A stretch of DNA of 64,000 nt from Thiodiazotropha sp040793985 (GTDB lineage Bacteria; Pseudomonadota; Gammaproteobacteria; Chromatiales; Chromatiaceae), in NCBI GenBank assembly GCA_040793985.1, contig JBFNJI010000013.1, positions 1 through 64,000 of the forward strand. The letters are read 5' to 3'. The position numbers and the translations under genes were made by a program. Positions 9,177 to 17,088 of the stretch are shown one piece after another (position 1 is the first letter of the stretch; the number at the start of each line of letters is the position of its first letter). A model generated the notes under the pieces. That model was given only the letters and a program-made list of their open reading frames with translations. It ran no database searches and was not told the DNA's origin.

Positions 9177-9503
9177 TCAGTCTTCATCTGCCTTGGAATC
9201 TATCAGTACGGAGAAGGCGGCTTCCAATGCGTCATCCTCCCGGGCCTCGGCGTATTCACGTAACTGGGCGTGTCGTTCATTGAAGCGTTTCTTCAGCTCA
9301 GCGATGGTCTGCTCAGCGCGGCTCTCGGCCTTCTCCATGAAGCTCTGATGCAGCTCGGGGATGCGTGCCTCGAAATGCTCCTCTTTGGTTTTTGCCTCTT
9401 GCAATGCCTCCTGGATCATGCGCTCGCGCATCTCTTCGGCCTTGCTGTGAATTTGTTGCGCTTTCGTTTCAGCATCAAGCAAGCGCTGCAGTGACTCTTC
9501 CAT
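9177..9503 (-). CDS. Coiled-coil subunit, probably V/A-type ATPase G/H (peripheral stalk)
   Basis: A 108-residue, strongly charged, uninterrupted helix (for example ETKAQQIHSKAEEMRERMIQ) with no membrane segment. This is what the G/H partner of subunit E looks like, and it is the first gene of the ATPase operon. I start it at ATG 9503 (MEESLQRLLDAE), which has a GGGGGGA ribosome site 9 nt upstream; the frame stays open a further 29 codons without evidence of translation. Sequence alone gives little beyond coiled coil, so the call leans on position. Confidence 0.75.
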   Translation of the reverse strand: MEESLQRLLDAETKAQQIHSKAEEMRERMIQEALQEAKTKEEHFEARIPELHQSFMEKAESRAEQTIAELKKRFNERHAQLREYAEAREDDALEAAFSVLIDSKADED

Positions 9504-9776
9504 TAAGAAAAATCCCCCCAGTATTATATTGGGTCGTTTGTTGTCTGAGGATCGATCCCAAGGCCCCTGTGTCGCGGCCCCGCGATACATAGATAGTGTA
9601 GCTAAATAACTATGGAGTGTGCGACTTCATTCGGCTTGCCGATTGAGCCAGGTCATTAATCGAACGTCTAATCCTCGGCTCCCGGGTGCCACCATGGCAA
9701 TCCGTGCCTTGTGCTTGAATCATGGTGCAGTCCAGGCTTCCGCGCAGGGGTGCGGGAAAGAGAGAACTCCTTCCAT
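9504..9776. other. Intergenic region before the ATPase operon
   Basis: This gap holds no convincing gene. Near the ATPase side, on the minus strand, lies a perfect TATAAT at 9528-9523 with no good -35; if used, transcription would begin about 13 nt before the first gene. An inverted repeat TCGCGG-CC-CCGCGA lies near 9572-9585. A second hairpin spans 9738-9758 (arms TTCC/GGAA and CGCA/TGCG). It has no T-run on either strand, so it is not a standard terminator for the DUF971 operon. Confidence 0.35.
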
Positions 9777-10169
9777 TCAGGGATCCTTCTCTGGGGAGGT
9801 TGGATCGGGATCCTGACGCTGATAACCGACCGCCTTGAGCTTCTCCAGATAGGCCTGCCAAAGCTCATCGTGATGCTTGCCCAGATTATAGAGATAACGC
9901 CAGTCGTAGAGTCCCGAATTGTGGCCGTCATCGAAGTGGATCTTGATCGCGTATTGACCGACAGGCTCTATCTGGGTGATGGTCACCCGCTCCTTGCCTC
10001 TCTCGAGTTTCGCCGTGGCCGGGCTATGGCCCCGGGTCTCTGCCGAGGGTGAGTAGACCCGCAGGTATTCGCAGGGGAGCGAGAAGTGGCTGCCATCGTC
10101 GAAGGCGATGTCGAGGAAGCGGCTCTTCCGGTGTACCTTGATATCGACCGGGCGCGGGTGTTGCGACAT
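9777..10169 (-). CDS. DUF971 domain protein
   Basis: A 130-residue protein of the DUF971 / GBBH-like N-terminal family. The segments DIKVHRKSRFLDIAFDDGSH, LPCEYLRVYSPSAE and GQYAIKIHFDDGHNSGLYDW match the family layout, which in some proteins serves as a small metal-binding domain (fused, for example, to gamma-butyrobetaine hydroxylases). Free-standing versions have no firm function. The ATG at 10169 overlaps the last base of the hemH stop (TGATG), so the two are probably coupled; a GTG one codon earlier is also possible. Confidence 0.85.
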   Translation of the reverse strand: MSQHPRPVDIKVHRKSRFLDIAFDDGSHFSLPCEYLRVYSPSAETRGHSPATAKLERGKERVTITQIEPVGQYAIKIHFDDGHNSGLYDWRYLYNLGKHHDELWQAYLEKLKAVGYQRQDPDPTSPEKDP

Positions 10170-11221
10170 CACTCAATCTCCCCGTGTGCGGGTTGCGCCT
10201 CCGGCCAGCCCGAGACATGGCTACAGACAAGTTCTGCGAGCATCTGCATATGCCTGGGAGAGTCATTGAGCGCAGGTATGTAGTCATAGCGTTTACCACC
10301 CGATTCAAGAAAGGCGTCGCGGTTCTCCTCGGCAATCTCCTCAAGGGTTTCGAGACAGTCGGCGGAGAAGGCGGGACAGACCACCTGCACGCTCTCCACA
10401 CCTTCGCCTCCCCACTGCTTGAGGGTGTCCATGGTGTAGGGTTTTACCCACTCCTGGGCGCCGAAGCGCGATTGAAAGGTGAGATGCCACTGATCTTTTT
10501 CGAGACCGAGGTTTTCCACCACTCCCTTGACAGTGGCGCGGCACTCGTCCGGGTAGGGGTCGCCCGCCAGGTAGTAATCCTTGGGGATGCCATGAAAGGA
10601 GAAGAGCAGCTTCTGCGCATCGCCCTGCTGTTGGCGATAGCTGCGGATACTCTCGCTCAGGACCCGGATATAGTCCGTGCGATCGTGGTAGCGCTGGATG
10701 AAACGCAGCTCCGGTATCCAGCGCCAGCGTTGCAGCTCACCGGTGATGGCGTCAAAGATGGAGGCGGTGGTCGTGGCCGAGTATTGGGGATAGAGTGGCA
10801 GCACGAGCAGGCGCTGGATGTTTTTCCGGCGCAACTCATGCAGTACTTTGGAAATGGATGGATTACCGTAACGCATAGCCAATGCCACATGGAACTGACC
10901 CTGGAGTCTGGACTGCAATATCTCCTTCATTGCCGCCTGCTGCCGCTTCGATATCACCATCAGCGGCGAGCCCTCATCGGTCCAGATGCTTTGGTACCCC
11001 TCGGCCTTGATCCGCGGTCTGATCCTCAGAACGATGCCGTGGAGTATCAACATCCAGATCAGTTTCGGTATCGCCACCACCCGTGGATCGCTGAGAAATT
11101 CCGCGAGATAGCGACGCACCGCCGATGCTGTCGGCGCATCGGGTGTGCCCAGGTTGACCAGGAGTATGCCGAGACCGCCCTCCGGCTGCTTCAGCTGCTC
11201 TGATTGATTGATGTACTTCAT
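10169..11221 (-). CDS. hemH: Ferrochelatase
   Basis: Inserts Fe2+ into protoporphyrin IX in the last step of heme synthesis. The protein has 350 residues, slightly longer than the E. coli enzyme. Signature elements are GILLVNLGTPDAP near the N-terminus, LPLYPQYSATTTAS, the active-site His210 in LLFSFHGIP, and Glu291 in CPAFSADCLETLEEI. Downstream it is coupled to the DUF971 gene. Upstream, the unknown 307-residue gene ends 4 nt beyond its start, in the same direction. Confidence 0.97.
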   Translation of the reverse strand: MKYINQSEQLKQPEGGLGILLVNLGTPDAPTASAVRRYLAEFLSDPRVVAIPKLIWMLILHGIVLRIRPRIKAEGYQSIWTDEGSPLMVISKRQQAAMKEILQSRLQGQFHVALAMRYGNPSISKVLHELRRKNIQRLLVLPLYPQYSATTTASIFDAITGELQRWRWIPELRFIQRYHDRTDYIRVLSESIRSYRQQQGDAQKLLFSFHGIPKDYYLAGDPYPDECRATVKGVVENLGLEKDQWHLTFQSRFGAQEWVKPYTMDTLKQWGGEGVESVQVVCPAFSADCLETLEEIAEENRDAFLESGGKRYDYIPALNDSPRHMQMLAELVCSHVSGWPEAQPAHGEIE

Positions 11222-11225
11222 AGAC

Positions 11226-12149
11226 TCATTTCCGGTTAGCAGAACGGATTCTTGCTTCTACCCGTGCACTATTCAACAGGTCTTTATTGTGTATTTCGGG
11301 GTAGAGGCGCCACAGACGCTCCACAACTTCGGCCTGAGACACCGCGATCTTCTCAAGACGTGCACGGAGCGTCGGGTCGATCCCAGGAAGCTGCAGCAAC
11401 TGGGGCGCCTTCCATGCGATATAGTCCGCAACCAGGCAACGCTCCTGATCATTCTCCCAATCCTCGGTGATCGGCAGTGGGGGGAATGCGGAGAGGCCGC
11501 CGCCGACTTCTGACGGCTCACAGGGAGTGCGGATGCCGTCCGGGTCGTGCCTGAACCAGGCCTGCCGAAGCCGCTGATCTCCATGGCCCCTTACCGTTGC
11601 CTCCAGGATCGAGGCATGTACCCTGGGATTATAACCGTCGTTGTTGACCACTCCCTTCCCCAGCAGGGTTGGAGAGACGAAAGAGAGATCCCCCTGACCT
11701 GCGGCAATCCACTTGACGCTTGCCCCACGATCCAGTTGAGCGCTGTTTTGACATGATGCCAAGAGCGCGATCGGCTTCAGCCTCCGCTCATCAAGCAGCC
11801 AGAGCTCATGGTCATCGGCAGGGGGGAAGGGGAGTGTCTCGACGGCACTTGAAAGGGCCGGTATCAGCTGTTCCACTGAGGCAATCATGTCGCGGACGTT
11901 GAACAGCGGATTGACAGGTACTTGTTGCAGTCCCGATTCTGCGGCCCAGCGTCCAAAGGTATAGAACTGCTTGCCACTGAAGGGTGTATTCGCCCACAGC
12001 CCTTGGGGGGTGTCGCTGAGAACCTGAATCTCCCAGACAACGCCGTTGCTGCTCAGTGCGCGGCCATTTTCACCGGAAAAGACCTGCAGTATGCCGTTGA
12101 ATGGATTGAGCCGGCGGACGCTGAATCTGTTGAATGCCTGATTGACCAT
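11226..12149 (-). CDS. Protein of unknown function, 307 residues
   Basis: I do not recognise a family. There is no signal peptide or membrane helix. The N-terminus (RRLNPFNGILQVFSGENGRA) and the stretch VVWEIQVLSDTPQGLW look like a beta-rich fold. The middle contains LALLASC-like hydrophobic strands, and the C-terminus is helical (LRARLEKIAVSQAEVVERLW). Codon use resembles the neighbours. It ends 4 nt upstream of hemH on the same strand, so it is probably the first gene of a unit with hemH and the DUF971 gene. A link to heme or iron is only a guess from position. Confidence 0.7.
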   Translation of the reverse strand: MVNQAFNRFSVRRLNPFNGILQVFSGENGRALSSNGVVWEIQVLSDTPQGLWANTPFSGKQFYTFGRWAAESGLQQVPVNPLFNVRDMIASVEQLIPALSSAVETLPFPPADDHELWLLDERRLKPIALLASCQNSAQLDRGASVKWIAAGQGDLSFVSPTLLGKGVVNNDGYNPRVHASILEATVRGHGDQRLRQAWFRHDPDGIRTPCEPSEVGGGLSAFPPLPITEDWENDQERCLVADYIAWKAPQLLQLPGIDPTLRARLEKIAVSQAEVVERLWRLYPEIHNKDLLNSARVEARIRSANRK

Positions 12150-12307
12150 GGGAGGAGACTACATGAGGAGGCTGGAACAAGCGAGTTCCTGCTTGATATA
12201 GTCTGTAACCTGAATCAACCAGATTGAGACCCGCTGAAATTCACCGGCACGGGGCCGAATGAAGAGGTATTGTCGCAGAAGGCAGGCTAAACTGCGTATC
12301 CATTCTT

Positions 12308-12940
12308 ATGAATAGAGAGAAACGGCAGCTGATATTTGAACGCCTGCAGGCGAATAATCCCAATCCCACCACTGAACTCAACTACGGTAACGCCTTCGAA
12401 CTGCTGGTGGCGGTGATCCTCTCGGCCCAGGCGACTGACAAGAGCGTGAACAAGGCCACGGAAAGGCTCTTTTCAGTGGCCAACACCCCGGAGTCGATGC
12501 TTTCACTCGGGGTCGACGGTTTGAAGCGCTATATCAGGACCATCGGACTGTTTAACAACAAAGCCAAGAATATCATCGAAACCTGCCGCATGCTGCTCGA
12601 GCGGCATGACGGAGAGGTGCCGCAGGCTCGAAAGGCCCTTGAGGGATTACCGGGAGTGGGACGAAAGACCGCCAATGTGGTTTTGAATACAGCATTCGGT
12701 CAACCCACGATGGCGGTGGATACCCATATATTCCGGGTTGCCAACAGAACCCGTCTCGCCAGCGGAAAGACACCCCTGGAGGTTGAAAAAAAGCTGCTGC
12801 GGCATATTCCCGCATCATTCTTGCAAGATGCCCACCATTGGCTGATATTACACGGACGATATACTTGTATAGCACGCAGGCCCCGATGCGGGAGTTGTGT
12901 CATCGAGGATCTGTGTGAGTATCCGGACAAGAGCGAATAA
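12308..12940 (+). CDS. nth: Endonuclease III (DNA glycosylase/AP lyase)
   Basis: Base-excision repair enzyme for oxidised pyrimidines. It has 210 residues, like E. coli Nth. The helix-hairpin-helix LEGLPGVGRKTANVVLN carries the catalytic Lys120, and Asp138 lies in MAVDTHIFRV. The [4Fe-4S] ligands C187, C194, C197 and C203 (C-x6-C-x2-C-x5-C) are at the E. coli positions. It diverges from the unknown gene at 11226-12149 across a 158-bp gap in which I see no clear regulatory site. Confidence 0.97.
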   Translation: MNREKRQLIFERLQANNPNPTTELNYGNAFELLVAVILSAQATDKSVNKATERLFSVANTPESMLSLGVDGLKRYIRTIGLFNNKAKNIIETCRMLLERHDGEVPQARKALEGLPGVGRKTANVVLNTAFGQPTMAVDTHIFRVANRTRLASGKTPLEVEKKLLRHIPASFLQDAHHWLILHGRYTCIARRPRCGSCVIEDLCEYPDKSE

Positions 12941-12993
12941 TCCTGCCTGTAATCTTTAAGACGATCCATCAGGTGCCTTCAAAGGAGATGACG

Positions 12994-13452
12994 ATGAATA
13001 AAACAACCCAAATTTTGGTGCTGATTCTGTCGATGACGGCCGTACCGGTTGTCCTGGCCGACCCGGGACTAGTCAACGTTTCCAGCCAATTCGGTGTAGA
13101 GGAGACTGCCGATCGTTTTGTCACAGCGGCAACGGGAGCGGGATTGAAAGTGTTCAACCGCATCGACCATGCGGCGGGTGCGGCCAAGGTGGGGAAAACA
13201 CTGCGCCCCACCGAGTTGATCATCTTTGGCAGCCCCAAGGTTGGCACGGCGCTGATGACAAGTGATCAGAGAATCGGAATCGATCTGCCGCTGAAGGCGT
13301 TGGTTTGGCAGGATGGTGAAGGTAAGGTCTGGTTGAGCTACAACAGCCCGGATTACCTTTTCAGCCGGTTTGCCATCAATGACAGGGAGAAAGTCAAACA
13401 GAACGTCGGCGCGGCGTTGCAGAAGTTTGCCAAACACGCCACACAACCCTGA
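12994..13452 (+). CDS. Exported DUF302 protein
   Basis: A 152-residue protein with an N-terminal signal peptide (MNKTTQILVLILSMTAVPVV, cleavage probably after VLA). The mature part is a DUF302 domain: QFGVEETADRFVTAATGAGL, KVFNRIDHAAGA and LIIFGSPKVGTALM are typical. ATG at 12994 is chosen because AAGGAG ends 6 nt before it; the in-frame ATG at 12988 touches that site and GTG 12973 lacks one. Free-standing DUF302 proteins are common in sulfur bacteria but their role is unsettled. The location should be periplasmic. Confidence 0.87.
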   Translation: MNKTTQILVLILSMTAVPVVLADPGLVNVSSQFGVEETADRFVTAATGAGLKVFNRIDHAAGAAKVGKTLRPTELIIFGSPKVGTALMTSDQRIGIDLPLKALVWQDGEGKVWLSYNSPDYLFSRFAINDREKVKQNVGAALQKFAKHATQP

Positions 13453-13467
13453 GCAGCGTCTCTATCC

Positions 13468-13902
13468 ATGATCAGTGGTGATCGCAATCAGTTGCGCCAG
13501 GTCTTTTTTGAGGCATGGCGGAAACATCAGGCCGGTGACGATATGGAACCACTGGAGAAGATGGTCTGTAGCGTGGTGGGCGCCCATCCGGAATACCATG
13601 GGATGCTGAATGACAGGGAGCGTTTCCTGCTTCAGGAGTTTCATGGCGAGAATGGTGAGAGCAATCCCTTTCTGCATATGGCGATGCATATCACACTACT
13701 GGAGCAGATCACCACGGATCGCCCCGTTGGAATCGGTGGTCTCTACCAGCGCCTCTGCCAACGTACGGGTGATGCGCATGATGCCGAGCATCGGCTGATG
13801 GAGTGTCTTGGGCGGGTGTTATGGGAGGCGCAATCCGCCAATAGGACGCCTGACGAGGCTGCCTATATCGATTGTATCGAGCGGTTGTTGAGCGATGGAT
13901 AA
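13468..13902 (+). CDS. DUF1841 family protein
   Basis: A 144-residue cytoplasmic protein. The family core is seen as LRQVFFEAWRKHQAGDDMEP, then HPEYHGMLND and NPFLHMAMHITLLEQITTDR, with many conserved His and Asp/Glu. No function is established for DUF1841. It starts 15 nt after the DUF302 gene and overlaps the next small gene by 8 bp, so all three are likely to share a transcript. Confidence 0.88.
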   Translation: MISGDRNQLRQVFFEAWRKHQAGDDMEPLEKMVCSVVGAHPEYHGMLNDRERFLLQEFHGENGESNPFLHMAMHITLLEQITTDRPVGIGGLYQRLCQRTGDAHDAEHRLMECLGRVLWEAQSANRTPDEAAYIDCIERLLSDG

Positions 13903-14095
13903 CAGTAACTGCACACTGTGCCGGGTGATGCGTGGCCTGGCCTTTGGCGGGATCGGTGCCGCCATCGGCGGATACGGTTCGCTGCTGCTGGGTGCCGGGC
14001 GCGACGAGGCCGTCTATTATGCATTGTTCGGTGCCTTGGCGATGGCAGCGTTTATGCAGCGCAAGCGGGATAGCCGGGTTAGCGATGATGAGTAG
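13895..14095 (+). CDS. Small membrane protein, 66 residues
   Basis: Not recognised. The N-terminus has a CTLC pair (residues 6-9). It is followed by two hydrophobic Gly/Ala-rich helices (about 13-33 and 40-53) and a charged tail QRKRDSRVSDDE. The start overlaps the DUF1841 gene by 8 bp, and codon use looks ordinary. The CxxC just before the first helix might bind a metal or be redox active, but nothing else supports this. Confidence 0.6.
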   Translation: MDNSNCTLCRVMRGLAFGGIGAAIGGYGSLLLGAGRDEAVYYALFGALAMAAFMQRKRDSRVSDDE

Positions 14096-14108
14096 CAGTT
14101 AACAGCGT

Positions 14109-14471
14109 CTAACCCAACGCCTCCAGGTCGCGCTGCAGCAGTTCTTCGTTAGCGATATTCAACTCGATCAGACGGCGCAACAGGGTGATGCTCTCCATAT
14201 CGATCTCCCTGCACAGTACACCGATATGCTGATCCTCTTCATGGGCGCAAACCGCGCGCATGGTGATCACGGCCTCGGCGTGGTCGAGCATGACCTCGAG
14301 GGTAACTTCGTCACCCGGCCTGCCGGGCCATTCCGCAGGCGCTTTGAGCAATGCCCCTTTGAGCGATATATCGATGAGACTGGTGGGGTAGGTGGCCTGT
14401 TGTCTGATGATGCTTGCGGGGGCGTCGAACAGGATACGCTGGAATCGCCTGCGTTCGTTGGAGTCAGTCAT
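14109..14471 (-). CDS. PilZ-domain protein (c-di-GMP receptor)
   Basis: A 120-residue single-domain PilZ protein. The N-terminal Arg-rich motif ERRRFQR and the second motif DISLKGALL (D/N-x-S-x-x-G) together form the known c-di-GMP binding site. Residues after about 85 form a helical tail. The start overlaps the FHA gene by 8 bp. The pair is divergent from fleQ, so it may tune motility or the switch to attachment, but its target cannot be read from the sequence. Confidence 0.9.
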   Translation of the reverse strand: MTDSNERRRFQRILFDAPASIIRQQATYPTSLIDISLKGALLKAPAEWPGRPGDEVTLEVMLDHAEAVITMRAVCAHEEDQHIGVLCREIDMESITLLRRLIELNIANEELLQRDLEALG

Positions 14472-15102
14472 GAAACTGCATCTGTGTGCCGCCTACATCA
14501 ATCAAATCGCCATCCGTCAATAATCTGGCCTCGTCGCCAATCGGTTTGCGATTGATGCTTGGGGGATTGGGTCCCTCAAGAAAGGAGATGAAATAGCCGT
14601 TTTCCCTGCGTGCGATCATGGCGCAATCGCCACCCGAATGCCCGATTCGGGTCATATTCCTGTTCAGGGGAATAATGCGGCCAAAATTATCCCCGTTCAT
14701 GATCTGCAGCACACCCGATTTGGCGCCGGTCTCATCGCCTTCATCCTGTTGCTCTGGTTCGGCTAGCGGCTCATCGGAATCGCTTTGGCTCATTTCGACG
14801 CCAAGATCCATCACATCCTCTGCAAAGGAGAGTGTGTGTTTACCGATTTGTATGACATCGCCATGATTTAGGGTAGCCTCTTCGGTCTTTTCATGGTTGA
14901 CCAGAACAGGAAACCCCTCATCCAGGGCCTGGAGCAGATAGCTTTGATCGTTGCTCCGGGTGATAACCGCCTGCAGGGGAGCGATGGCGAGGCTGTCAAT
15001 CGGGATGGCGCAGTCCTCGTTGCGCCCGATCTGGGTCTTGTCTCCCTCCAGGTGAAAGACATCAATAACGCGACCTTTGAATGTGAGGGTAAGTTTTGCC
15101 AT
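14464..15102 (-). CDS. Protein with two FHA domains
   Basis: A 212-residue protein with two phosphothreonine-recognition FHA domains joined by an acidic linker. Domain 1 (about 1-95) has TQIGRNEDCAIPIDSLAIAP and GDVIQIGKHTLSF; domain 2 (about 112-212) has MTRIGHSGGDCAMIARRENG and DGDLIDVGGTQMQFHD. The start is ATG 15102 (MAKLTLTFKG). The frame is open 83 codons further upstream but that stretch does not look like protein. No kinase or phosphatase gene is nearby, so the phospho-partner is unknown. It overlaps the PilZ gene by 8 bp. Confidence 0.88.
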   Translation of the reverse strand: MAKLTLTFKGRVIDVFHLEGDKTQIGRNEDCAIPIDSLAIAPLQAVITRSNDQSYLLQALDEGFPVLVNHEKTEEATLNHGDVIQIGKHTLSFAEDVMDLGVEMSQSDSDEPLAEPEQQDEGDETGAKSGVLQIMNGDNFGRIIPLNRNMTRIGHSGGDCAMIARRENGYFISFLEGPNPPSINRKPIGDEARLLTDGDLIDVGGTQMQFHD

Positions 15103-15529
15103 GGAAAGCCTGAGATCCAACCTGTACAAAATTAAGTATATACCGAGATTTATTGATAAAACCATATCAGGATCACTCTTCGTGTTATAGGGCTTGCAGC
15201 GGTTGGCTGGATAAGCTTTGTTTTCCCGGCAAGGTTTCAGCCATGCCGGGGCTTGGAAAAACATCGTTATGATGGGGAGCGCGATGAGAAAGGAAAGTGC
15301 TCTGCCAATCGATACTAAATGAAAACCGCACGAATCAAAGCGAGGCTGCAATATGGATAATAATTATTAATTTAAACAATGTGTTATTCAGTCCTGTTAA
15401 CAAAAAATATTGGATCGACGAAATTTTGACATTTTGCAGAATTACTGCTTAACTTCGCTGACAACGGGGTGATTAAATGCCCTCTCAAACGGCCGGGTTG
15501 GGTGGTCAAACGAACTTACAGAAGGGCCC
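15103..15529. other. Divergent control region between the FHA/PilZ pair and fleQ
   Basis: I see no gene in these 427 bases. On the minus strand a TATACT lies about 30 nt before the FHA start and could serve as its -10. The part near 15350-15480 is AT-rich and contains a perfect 12-bp palindrome TAATAATTATTA at 15358-15369. On the plus strand TTGACA at 15426-15431 is followed 17 nt later by a weak TTAACT, a possible sigma-70 promoter for fleQ. An AGAAGG ribosome site ends 4 nt before the fleQ GTG. Confidence 0.4.
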
Positions 15530-16975
15530 GTGTTTCCAAATCTTTGCATCTATCTTATCGATCAGGATGCTGATCGCCGGAACTTCCTGGAGCATGTCAT
15601 CGGCTTTGTCGAGGGCGAGTTGCGCGTGATCAAGGAGCCTTCCGATATCGAGCTGCCATCAAAGGAAAAGGGCATTGCCTGCGTCGCCGTTTTCCTGGGT
15701 GTCGACCTGGATCCGCAGCAGCAGCTGTCGATTGCACGAACCCTGCAGGATGAATACCCAGGCCTGCCGGTGTTTCAACTCTACAATGAGCAGAAGGGCC
15801 TACCCGGCAAACTGGAGAGCTGTGACAACGTTTTAGGCAGTTTCAGGATGCCCTGTGTCTATGATGATCTGATGGCGCTCACCCACAAGGCCCAGGTCTA
15901 TCAGGAGTTGAAGACATCCGATAGCCACTCCTCGCGTCCCGTTGAACTCTTTCGCAGCCTTTCCGGCAGCAGCAGGGCGACCAGGCGGGTCAATAAGATG
16001 ATCGAGCAGGTAGCTGATTCCGAGGCGACGGTGCTGATTCTCGGCGAGTCGGGAACAGGCAAGGAGGTGGTTGCCCGCAAGCTCCATTTCCATTCCGTGA
16101 GACGCGGCAAGCCCTTCGTGCCGGTCAATTGCGGCGCAATCCCCGGGGATCTGCTCGAAAGCGAACTGTTCGGACATGAGAAGGGTGCCTTCACCGGTGC
16201 CATCAGTGCCCGCCAGGGACGGTTCGAGATGGCTGAGGGTGGCACCCTGTTTCTCGATGAGATCGGTGACATGAGCATGCCAATGCAGGTCAAGCTGTTG
16301 CGGGTGCTGCAGGAGAGAACCTTTGAAAGGGTCGGCAGCAACAGAACCATTGCCTGTAACGTCCGCATCATCGCGGCCACCCATCGAAACCTGGAAGACG
16401 CTATCAAGAACGGCGACTTTCGTGAGGATCTCTTCTATCGGTTGAACGTGTTTCCCATTGAAATGCCGCCGCTGCGGGATCGGGTAGAGGATATTCCCGT
16501 CTTGGTGAATGACCTGATTCACCGCATCGAGAACGAGAAGCGGGGGTCGGTCAGGTTGACACCGGCTGCGATTGCCGCCCTGAGTCACTACCGCTGGCCG
16601 GGCAATGTCAGGGAATTGGCCAATCTTATCGAGCGACTCGCCATACTGCATCCCTATGGTGTTGTCGACGTAGCCGATCTGCCTGAGAAGTTTCGGCCTA
16701 CAGGGGAGCTGCCCGATACCATGCTGTTGCCGCAGGTATTACTGGAGGGTGAAGAGCCGGGCACCATTATCAATGCGCCGAGACTTCCCAATGACGGTCT
16801 CGATCTCAAGGCCCACCTGAACTCACTTGAGCAGAGCCTGATTCAACAGGCCCTGGATGAGTCGGATGGGATTGTCGCTCATGCCGCCAAGCGCCTGCAT
16901 ATGCGCCGCACAACCCTGGTGGAGAAATTGCGTAAGTATGGTCTTCAGCGCCATACAGAATCGCCGGGAATTTGA
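15530..16975 (+). CDS. fleQ: Flagellar master regulator FleQ
   Basis: Sigma-54-dependent activator at the top of the flagellar cascade; 481 residues with a GTG start. Domain order: an atypical receiver-like domain (1-125); a linker with LFRS at 140-143, the c-di-GMP motif of Pseudomonas FleQ; an AAA+ domain with Walker A GESGTGKE (172-179) and the sigma-54 contact loop GAFTGA (219-224); and a C-terminal Fis-type helix-turn-helix (AAKRLHMRRTTLVEKLRKYG). The receiver lacks a clear phospho-acceptor, as in FleQ. It lies directly upstream of fleSR, whose promoter is of the sigma-54 type. Confidence 0.95.
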   Translation: MFPNLCIYLIDQDADRRNFLEHVIGFVEGELRVIKEPSDIELPSKEKGIACVAVFLGVDLDPQQQLSIARTLQDEYPGLPVFQLYNEQKGLPGKLESCDNVLGSFRMPCVYDDLMALTHKAQVYQELKTSDSHSSRPVELFRSLSGSSRATRRVNKMIEQVADSEATVLILGESGTGKEVVARKLHFHSVRRGKPFVPVNCGAIPGDLLESELFGHEKGAFTGAISARQGRFEMAEGGTLFLDEIGDMSMPMQVKLLRVLQERTFERVGSNRTIACNVRIIAATHRNLEDAIKNGDFREDLFYRLNVFPIEMPPLRDRVEDIPVLVNDLIHRIENEKRGSVRLTPAAIAALSHYRWPGNVRELANLIERLAILHPYGVVDVADLPEKFRPTGELPDTMLLPQVLLEGEEPGTIINAPRLPNDGLDLKAHLNSLEQSLIQQALDESDGIVAHAAKRLHMRRTTLVEKLRKYGLQRHTESPGI

Positions 16976-17028
16976 CGCATCGATCAATCAGTGTCTCTAA
17001 CTCACTGAAAAATAAGAAAACATAATTT

Positions 17029-17044
17029 CGGCACGTATTTTGCA
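17029..17044 (+). promoter_or_regulatory. Sigma-54 promoter of fleSR
   Basis: The sequence CGGCACGTATTTTGCA fits the -24/-12 consensus TGGCACG-N4-TTGCA: GG at 17030-17031 and GC at 17042-17043 are exactly 10 nt apart. The predicted start of transcription is near 17055, just before the first possible fleS codon. That argues that the real fleS start lies downstream (17089). FleQ, encoded immediately upstream, is the expected activator. Confidence 0.85.
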
Positions 17045-17088
17045 AAATTGGTAGTGTGAAACCACAACTACCACAGAGGCCGAATCAC

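Noticed and set aside
9738..9758. Hairpin downstream of the DUF971 gene as a terminator
   Set aside because: No T-run follows on either strand, and the stem has a bulge.
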